From: Epichloe hybrida
Taxonomy: Eukaryota; Ascomycota; Sordariomycetes; Hypocreales; Clavicipitaceae
Reading direction: 5' to 3'
DNA: 64,000 nt
NCBI GenBank assembly: GCA_019022495.1
Contig: JAFEKR010000027.1
Location: forward strand, 281,001 to 345,000
The position numbers and the translations under genes were made by a program. This document shows positions 57,549 through 64,000 of the stretch, in pieces; position 1 is the stretch's first letter; each line of letters starts with the position of its first letter. A model generated the notes under the pieces. It was not told the origin of the DNA. It saw nothing but the letters and a program-made list of their open reading frames with translations, and did no database searches.

Positions 57549-59883
57549 TCATGACGCGAATGCGCCATCCTTTTGAGACGCCAGTCGTGCCTTCACCTTT
57601 TCCGTGTGGCCTGAAAACTTCAAGTGGGCCTCGAACTTGCCGGCCGTCATGTCTGGGCCGGGCGTGTACAGCTTGTTCATGCAGTCGAGACATCGGATGC
57701 GCGGGAGCCAGACGTTCTTGACGGCTTCGTGGGGGTCGTTTGGCTGCTGGATTGGCAGTTCGGAGACGGGATCCAAGTAGCTATACCTCATGATGGCCTC
57801 GAACCTGTCGCCGTTGGGGTACCGCATCTCTAGTTCTTTGAGGGCGTTGACGAGCCACTCTGGTGGTGGCGGCTGGATATGACTCGGGGTTAGTGCTGGG
57901 GTCAGGAACGAACAAACATGCGGACGAGGTGTGAAGACTATGAAGACTAAGACTGCGTCATCTTACAGCTGGCGGGGGCGATTGGCCTGGGGCGAGAGGA
58001 GGAGCAGGTAGACGGCCGAGTTGGCCAGCAGGCAAGGAGGAGCTCGCTGAGCTGCCGCCGCCTGGCACGGCCGCCGTTGCTGGCGGTTGAGGAGCAGACG
58101 AGGCTGATGCGGGCGCAAAGGGCGCGAAGGGCGCGAAGGGCGTCCTCGGCTTCGGAGCAGTCGATGTGCTGGGTGCTCTGGCATGAGCCGCCACTGGTGT
58201 TTGGGGCCGCGAGGGGGCTTTCAGATCGCGATAGTCGCCTCTCATCACCCTCCTAAGCTTCTCCCTGCTCATCCTGAGAGTCACCCACAGGTGCAGGGGC
58301 TCTTCTGTCTCGTCTCTGCCACGTCGCGACGTTCGCGTCTCGTGGTGATGCAACAGACTCGTCTCGGGCGTTTCCGAGCGACCCAGGTTTGCCATTCTTT
58401 GCTGGGCTGCCGATGCTGCCCCTCGCATCCCCCTCGTGCGAGCAGTGCCAATGAGCTGTGAGGGAGCCGGTGAGTCGGGCGAGGAATCGTCGCTGTCCTC
58501 TGATTCCGAGATTTCCCCATCGCGGTTGGGCCTCTTTCTGTTTGCGCCGGCCGTGCGCTTGAACAATCGGCTGTCTTCGACGTCTTGGGCGGCACCGGGC
58601 AGGACCGAGGACACGATGAGGGCGCGGATGGTTCGCTGTCGTTCTCTGAGATCTGGAAGCTGCGGGCCACCCCTTCTGTTGATCGACCTCTTCTGGCGTC
58701 GTTGCTCGCGAGAGAATACCAGCTCGTTTCGCTCCAGATCAGCCTCGCTGAGCTCGTACATGTATGGCGCGTACTCCTTGGCCTGCTGCTGCGGTCGAAA
58801 GACGGCGGGCAGCGGCGTTTGTAAAAAGGCTGACACGAGGTCTGGATCTTCGATGGGCCGGCCGTCAAAGGGGTGGCCTATGCTGTACAAGCTCTTGGTG
58901 AACAGCTGCGTCTGTTCCCGAATGCAATGGGCGATGGCCGTGGTGAATTCTCCCGACAGCGAGAGGTCGCGAGCCATGTTGCTGGCAAACTCCTCGGGCG
59001 AATTGTTCGGGTTGTTGATCTCCCATTCGAACTGGTCCACCAAGGTGTGCTGGCCGATGGTGATGTTCAACTTGATGAGCACGCGCATCTCGTCGTTTTT
59101 GTAGGCCGAATATGGTAGCTCGGGGTCCAGCGCGTCTTCCTCGGAGAAGGCGAAGGGGTAGAAATCGTTGAGCTGTTCGCGCATTTGCTGGACAATTTGA
59201 TCAAATATCGGCTGAGCATTGGGTTGTTTGAGCCCCATATCCTCGACGATCTGGGCAGCAAATAGTTCGACTGCTAGCAGGCGCTCATGTAGGTTCCAGG
59301 TGAAGGTGTCTCGCAGCTTCACCTTGTCCCATTCCACTTCCAGCCGAAGCGGCACCAGTTCCTCGTGCTGCTCGGCCTGCTTCAACATGTCCTTGCGAGC
59401 AAACTTGAGGGCCGGTGTTGTCCGTCGGCCTGGTCGAGGCTTCTGTGAAGGATAGATGATCCGGGACGTTGGCTGCTGGTTCTCGGTATAGCCGTTGCCG
59501 AAGCCGTTGTATCCTTCGCCATAGAGTCGGCTGGGGGGAAACCATGGCTTGTAGTCGCTTCGAATCATGCGGTACTCGTGGATCTTCTCACGCATCTCCT
59601 GCGACGACTTGCGCGTCTGGTTGAGCTGTTCCCCCAGAGCGGCGGCGGCGATGGAGTCGCGCATGGTATAACGCTCAACCATGAGCTTGTTGAACGACTC
59701 CTTGGTGCGTACGGGGACTTCCGCGTCCGCGGGGGCAAGAGCTCGCGCGGCATCGTTCTCGTCGACTGCTGAGGCAGAGGTAAATGATGTCGCGGCAGGT
59801 GTCGCGCCCGTCGCAGGCGCCGACGTGGCTGACCGGGTCGCCATGGTCGCGGTTGCTGGCGCGCTCAACGGTATCGCCGCCAC
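57549..59883 (-). CDS. SNF5: SNF5/SMARCB1-family chromatin-remodelling subunit
   Basis: A core subunit of SWI/SNF- or RSC-type remodelers that contacts the nucleosome acidic patch. Two exons (59883-57967 and 57872-57549) join with a GTAAGA donor to 746 residues. The SNF5 domain spans about 176-330 as two repeats: LRLEVEWDKVKLRDTFTWNL, then VLIKLNITIGQHTLVDQFEWEI with AIAHCIREQ after it. A conserved upstream segment (SDYKPWFPPSRL) precedes it. The long C-terminal half is disordered and rich in Ser, Pro and Ala. The second exon encodes a distinct end with Cys700, Cys703, His722 and His728 spaced like a zinc finger. It could be the RSC paralogue Sfh1 instead. An ATG at codon 14 is an alternative start. 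Confidence 0.92.
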
Positions 59884-61170
59884 GTCGCGGCAGCGTAGAT
59901 GAGTTCAATCAGGCGCGCAGCGGCCGCGGCGAGTACCGGGCTGCAAGAAGTCGTCGGGCGAGACGATGCGGGGATGGGGATGGGGATGGTTGGGCGAGGC
60001 CGCTCGGCTTGGATGGGCTTGGATGCTCAAAATGGCTTTGGGGAGAGGGTTTGGGTTTCATTTCGTTCGTGACTGGGGACTGGAAACGGCAGCCTCCTCG
60101 TTCGCAGCCGGGGCGGAAGGCTGGCCGGGCAAGCAGGGGAGGTACAGCGGGTGTCCTTGCCCCCGTACGCCAACGTCTCTACCAATGCCAGGCTGTATCG
60201 AGCCCCGGGTTGCGCTGAAGCCGGCGTGATGCGCGAATAGGAATGCGTCCTCGCCGAAACCTCGTCTCCACTTCAAAAATGGGAGGATTATCACACTGTA
60301 CTCCGTACACACCAGGGCCATTGCAAATGTAAATGTATACATATGTACACGTAGCCTGATGTAGGTCTGGGTACTCTCAGCTTAAGCTTAAACGTCAACA
60401 AGATCTCTTCGAAGCTCCGCCTGCTACTCTAGTCAACTCGGTCGCTGATTGACAACCCTAGGGATAAGTCTGCGTGTGGTCTTCGTTTCAACCCCAGGTT
60501 GACATAATAAGATGGGGTCAACACATGGAGCAACACATGAAGCAACACAGTAGCAGTTGAACGCCCAAAAGCAACAGGGAACGGAGCATACACAGCAATC
60601 GCATAATGTCACTCAACTTATCAACGTTCAAGTCAAGAGAGTTTTGCGCGTCATAATGACCACAATGAGCAGACATAAAAATCTGACCAGCCCGTGCAGG
60701 GTAGGCCGCATCGGGAGAAGAGGAATGAATGGACGCGAGTTATTGAGATGGGAGACTGAGCTCAGTACAAACATTCCGCGCGCTCATTTGGCCGAGTAGC
60801 TGACTATCATTGAACCCAGTGACTGACTATTCAGAGCGCAGAATATTGGTCATTTCGGGTTGGACTCATTGGACTCAAAAAAGGCATTTACCATCTATCT
60901 ACGGATTAATATGCGTGATGAGTGTGAGTGTGAATGTGAATTGAATGGAGCAAACAGGCAACGGACCCGGCCAGGCCCTGGCATGGCAGCCTGGCTTGCC
61001 CCTCTTTCTCTAACACCAGCCCAGACCAGACGTGGGTGCGCAAAACTCAGCTGCGCGGCTGGTTTCCCACAAAGACAGCTCCTTCCCCCCATCTCCTTCC
61101 ACTCCCCCAAACACTACCTGCTTCCCGTGCCTTTGATCATAGTCTGTTTCTGAAGCCCAATCTGCTCATC
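59884..61170. other. Divergent promoter region of SNF5 and the PA2G4-type gene
   Basis: About 1.3 kb. It includes a GGGGATGG repeat near 59970-59990, a short GTGAGTGTGAATGTGAA array near 60922 and a CT-rich leader before 61171. No gene is supported. Confidence 0.5.
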
Positions 61171-62846
61171 ATGTCGGACGACAAGGACAAGGATGCCGTC
61201 GGTATGTATCTGTCCATTCATGCAAGAAGCACAATCCTGGAGTCAAGGCCCTTTCGCCATAGCTCTCATCTTCCTGGTCCCTCCCCTCTTGCCATCCAGC
61301 CTCAAGGAGTCAGCAGGTCCTGCCCCTCTTTCCCACGCACACAAAACCAGTTACCCCGCCATGGCCTGCGATTTGCACGACTTAAGCCCAGCAGGTCAAC
61401 AGGCAGGCACACCACAACCGTCAAGATGTCATCTGTTAACACCTCATTCACTACGTATTACAAGCTGCTAACGGTCCAGACTACTCCCTCAATAACCCCG
61501 ATACCTTGACCAAGTACAAGACCGCCGGTCAAATTTCCGAAAAGGTTCTCGCCGAGGTCGCCAAGCTCTGCGTTCCCGGCGCAAAGATTGTCGAGGTATG
61601 CCAGAAGGGTGACAAGATTCTGGAGGAGGAAGTGGCCAAGGTTTATCGAGGAAAGAAGGTTACCAAGGGTTCGTTTCCATGACGCAATCCCTGAACTGCG
61701 AATCTGCGCATGTGGTTGCTGATACAGAATCTTGACAGGTTTCTCCCACCCCACCACAATTTCGCCTGCTTCATATGTCACCCCTTACACCCCCTTGACC
61801 TCGGACGAATCTGAGGCTGCTCTGGAAATCCAGCCCGACGAGCCCATCAAGATCCAACTTGGTGCCCAGATCGATGGCTTCGGTGCCATTGCTTGTGACA
61901 CTGTCCTGGCTCGTGCAGATGACAAGAAGGATGAGACCATTACCGGTCGCTCTGCTGATTTGCTGTTGGCCAACTACTACGCCAACGAACTGCTTCTGCG
62001 ATTGATGGTCCCTCCCGGTTTGCTAGCTCAAGGAACCGATGAGGAAAAGGCAAAGGCTGCTTCGCAAAAGGCGCCCTCTCAGGCCAAGATGACCTCTCTG
62101 TTGCAGAAGGTCTGCGAGAGCTACGAGTGCAACCTCGTTGAGAGTACTACCTCATGGCTCTTCGACCGCAATGAGATCGAGAGCACCAAGAAGATTGTTC
62201 TGGCCCCTCAGGAGGGCGGAAAAGGTGATGGTGTTCCCGCCATCTCCGAGGTCTGGGGTGTCGAGATGGGCGTGTCTCTGGGCTCTGGAAAGTGCAAGAA
62301 CTTGGACGGACGTGCCACTCTGCACCGTCGTACCGCCCAGACCTATGGTCTGAAGCGCCCTACTTCCCGCAAGATCCTGTCCGAGGTCCAGAAGAAGTTT
62401 GGCACGTTCCCCTTCAGCCTGAGACAGCTTGAGGACGAGCGTGACGCCAAGTCTGGCGTTGTTGAATGTGTTCGTGGCAATGTTTTCCGCCAGTATGAGC
62501 TTGCTGGCGACAAGGATAACTCCCCTGTTGCCCGTCTGCTGACTACCATTGGTAAGTCACCGAATCCATGGCGATTGAATGAAGAGTCATGACAAAGGAA
62601 TTGACCAGTTTTTCGATAGCTATCACAAAGAACGGCATGACCAAGCTGGCTGGCGCCCCTGCCCTTGACCTGGGCAAGGTCAAGTCTGACAAGAAGATCA
62701 CCGACGAGGAAGTCCTCAAGCTCCTGGAGCAACCCCTTTCTAGAAACACCGGCAAGAAGAGCAAGAGCAAAAAGAAGAAGAAGCCCGCAAAAAAGGCAGC
62801 TGCCGCCGAGGGCTCTGACGATGATTCCGATGATTCCGACGAATAA
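61171..62846 (+). CDS. PA2G4/EBP1-type, methionine-aminopeptidase-like protein (Cdb4 family)
   Basis: It belongs to the catalytically dead pita-bread fold proteins related to methionine aminopeptidase 2, which bind ribosomes and nucleic acids (human PA2G4, fission yeast Cdb4). Four exons (61171-61201, 61480-61668, 61739-62551, 62620-62846) join in frame to 419 residues. The first exon encodes only about ten residues and is followed by a 278-base intron with a GCTAAC branch site. Motifs include GFSHPTTISP, the IDGFGA segment where peptidases keep a metal ligand, and GVSLGSGK. The C-terminal tail is Lys-rich (KKSKSKKKKK) and ends acidic (GSDDDSDDSDE), as in family members that bind rRNA. The start lies in an ATCATGTCG context. 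Confidence 0.93.
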
Positions 62847-64000
62847 GCATGGCGTGCGAGAAGGCAGTGTTCATGTCCTGACGCCCCTGAGCGCTCGAAT
62901 CTGTGATTGCCCAAGCAAAATGTAGAAGAAGAACAAAGCAACTGGCGATGGAGAAGCACTTGCGCTATGGCCTGAGTGAATGCCGTGCGTGGTAAAATGG
63001 CATACTCACCCGCACCCGCGGGTATCACAGCATGATGTTTGGCTCAAATGTTTCTGTGATGTTTTGTCATTGCATCGGAGGTATCGCGTACGTGTTTTCT
63101 CTACACGACCATTGATTGGTATAACGGCGGCAGCGCAATATCTAGACAGTGAATCGCAGTCTCAGACTCCGCACATGGCATGATTAGCGAAGCAACGACT
63201 CAAAAGAGCCTAGTGATGAAGTGCTAAGGGCTTACAGTGACCACCGTGCAAGCGATGAACGAATGAATGACAAAGTGACAGTTAAGCCGGCTTGTCCCGT
63301 GGTCTCAAGACAGGGCTGGGAAGGTTGAAGAGCCATTATTGTGTCTAGTTGGGTGGTTACAGGGGAGGGGGTGCGCAATGTGCATGCCTTACATATTACT
63401 CATGCCCTTAATACTCCGTGCTCTGTACATACAAGAAAAGGCAAAACATGTGGCTTGGAGACGTGGCCGGCGGAAGGATCCCATCTATTACAACCTGACC
63501 GGCCAACAAGGCGAAACGCTGAACAACTGATGAGGGAAGCATGGGACACGGAACCAGACGCTGAGCATCCACTATATTCCACTTGGTTGAGTGCCCGCGT
63601 TGCCCGCGTGCCAGTGTAGGCTGGGCTTCTGGGCACCTGCACTCGACCACTCAAGCAACCAGACCAGGACCCCCTCGGCCCGGGTCCCAGGCCCACGACA
63701 ACTTGCAAGAACTTGCTCCTCAACCAGTCTTGCGCCACCTCACCCTTTAATACCCGCGTCAAACGCACCGAAAAAGCGCGACTCGGTAGCTGGATTTCAT
63801 GCTGCAGCTCGAGAAACAAGTAAGGATTCCAAAAAAAAAAGGTTCATCCATGACGGCGTGTTTGGCCCCCCCCCCTATCGCTAACACCATCTTCGCTAGG
63901 CTTAGGCAGGTGCGTTGAGAGTTCTGCCCCCGAGACCAAGCAAAAGGGGTGGCGCGTCCCGAAGCTCCAAAACTATGAAGGGGAGGAGCCTTGTCTGAGA
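62847..64000. other. Right-edge spacer
   Basis: About 1.15 kb after the PA2G4-type gene. The open frames at 63339-63884 overlap on both strands, have no motifs and contain A and C homopolymers. The end may be the promoter of a gene beyond the window. No feature is supported. Confidence 0.45.

Noticed and set aside
1..64000. CRISPR array, prokaryotic operon or biosynthetic gene cluster
   Set aside because: The genes contain spliceosomal introns and are eukaryotic. No regularly spaced repeats with unique spacers and no PKS, NRPS or terpene-synthase motifs were found.

Overview
The window comes from a filamentous ascomycete, most likely a Sordariomycete and possibly Hypocreales. The reasons are short GT-AG introns with CTRAY-like branch sites, the gene set (Ctr9, Snx41/Atg20, Ceg1, Pds5/BimD, Snf5, Cbr1, a PA2G4-type protein), and a large AT-rich block of repeats whose paired copies differ only by transitions, the mark of repeat-induced point mutation (RIP). 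Genus assignment is inference.

The window has two compartments with a sharp border at 34190. Bases 1-34190 are a nest of dead LTR retrotransposons. An outer Ty1/copia element (Copia-A, + strand, running off the left edge) is cut into four pieces by three insertions: Copia-B (108-13685, - strand), Gypsy-D (15662-26350, - strand) and Copia-E (26543-32814, + strand). Copia-B is itself interrupted by Gypsy-C (4600-11199, + strand) and by a solo LTR (2189-2356). Each insertion has a matching 5-bp target-site duplication: TAGAC for B, CTCCT for C, GCTTT for D, ATATG for E and CCTGT for the solo LTR. Gag, protease, integrase, reverse transcriptase, RNase H and chromodomain remnants can be read through many stop codons. 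Gypsy-D also has an in-frame extra reading frame of about 840 codons downstream of its chromodomain that I cannot assign.

From 34191 to 64000 the sequence is ordinary gene-bearing euchromatin. In order it holds: a small TA-flanked MITE (34575-34902); CBR1, NADH-cytochrome b5 reductase (+); CTR9, a Paf1 complex subunit (-, convergent with CBR1); a hypothetical single-pass membrane protein (+); SNX41/ATG20 sorting nexin (+); CEG1 mRNA guanylyltransferase (+); a GPI-anchored repeat protein (-); PDS5 cohesin regulator (+); an SNF5-family remodeler subunit (-); and a PA2G4/Cdb4-type protein (+). All exon joins given keep the reading frame.

Four of the nine genes act on transcription or chromatin (Ctr9, Ceg1, Pds5, Snf5). 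Fungal genes are not operonic, so I read this as neighbourhood rather than a pathway. I found no CRISPR array, tRNA, rRNA or secondary-metabolite cluster.
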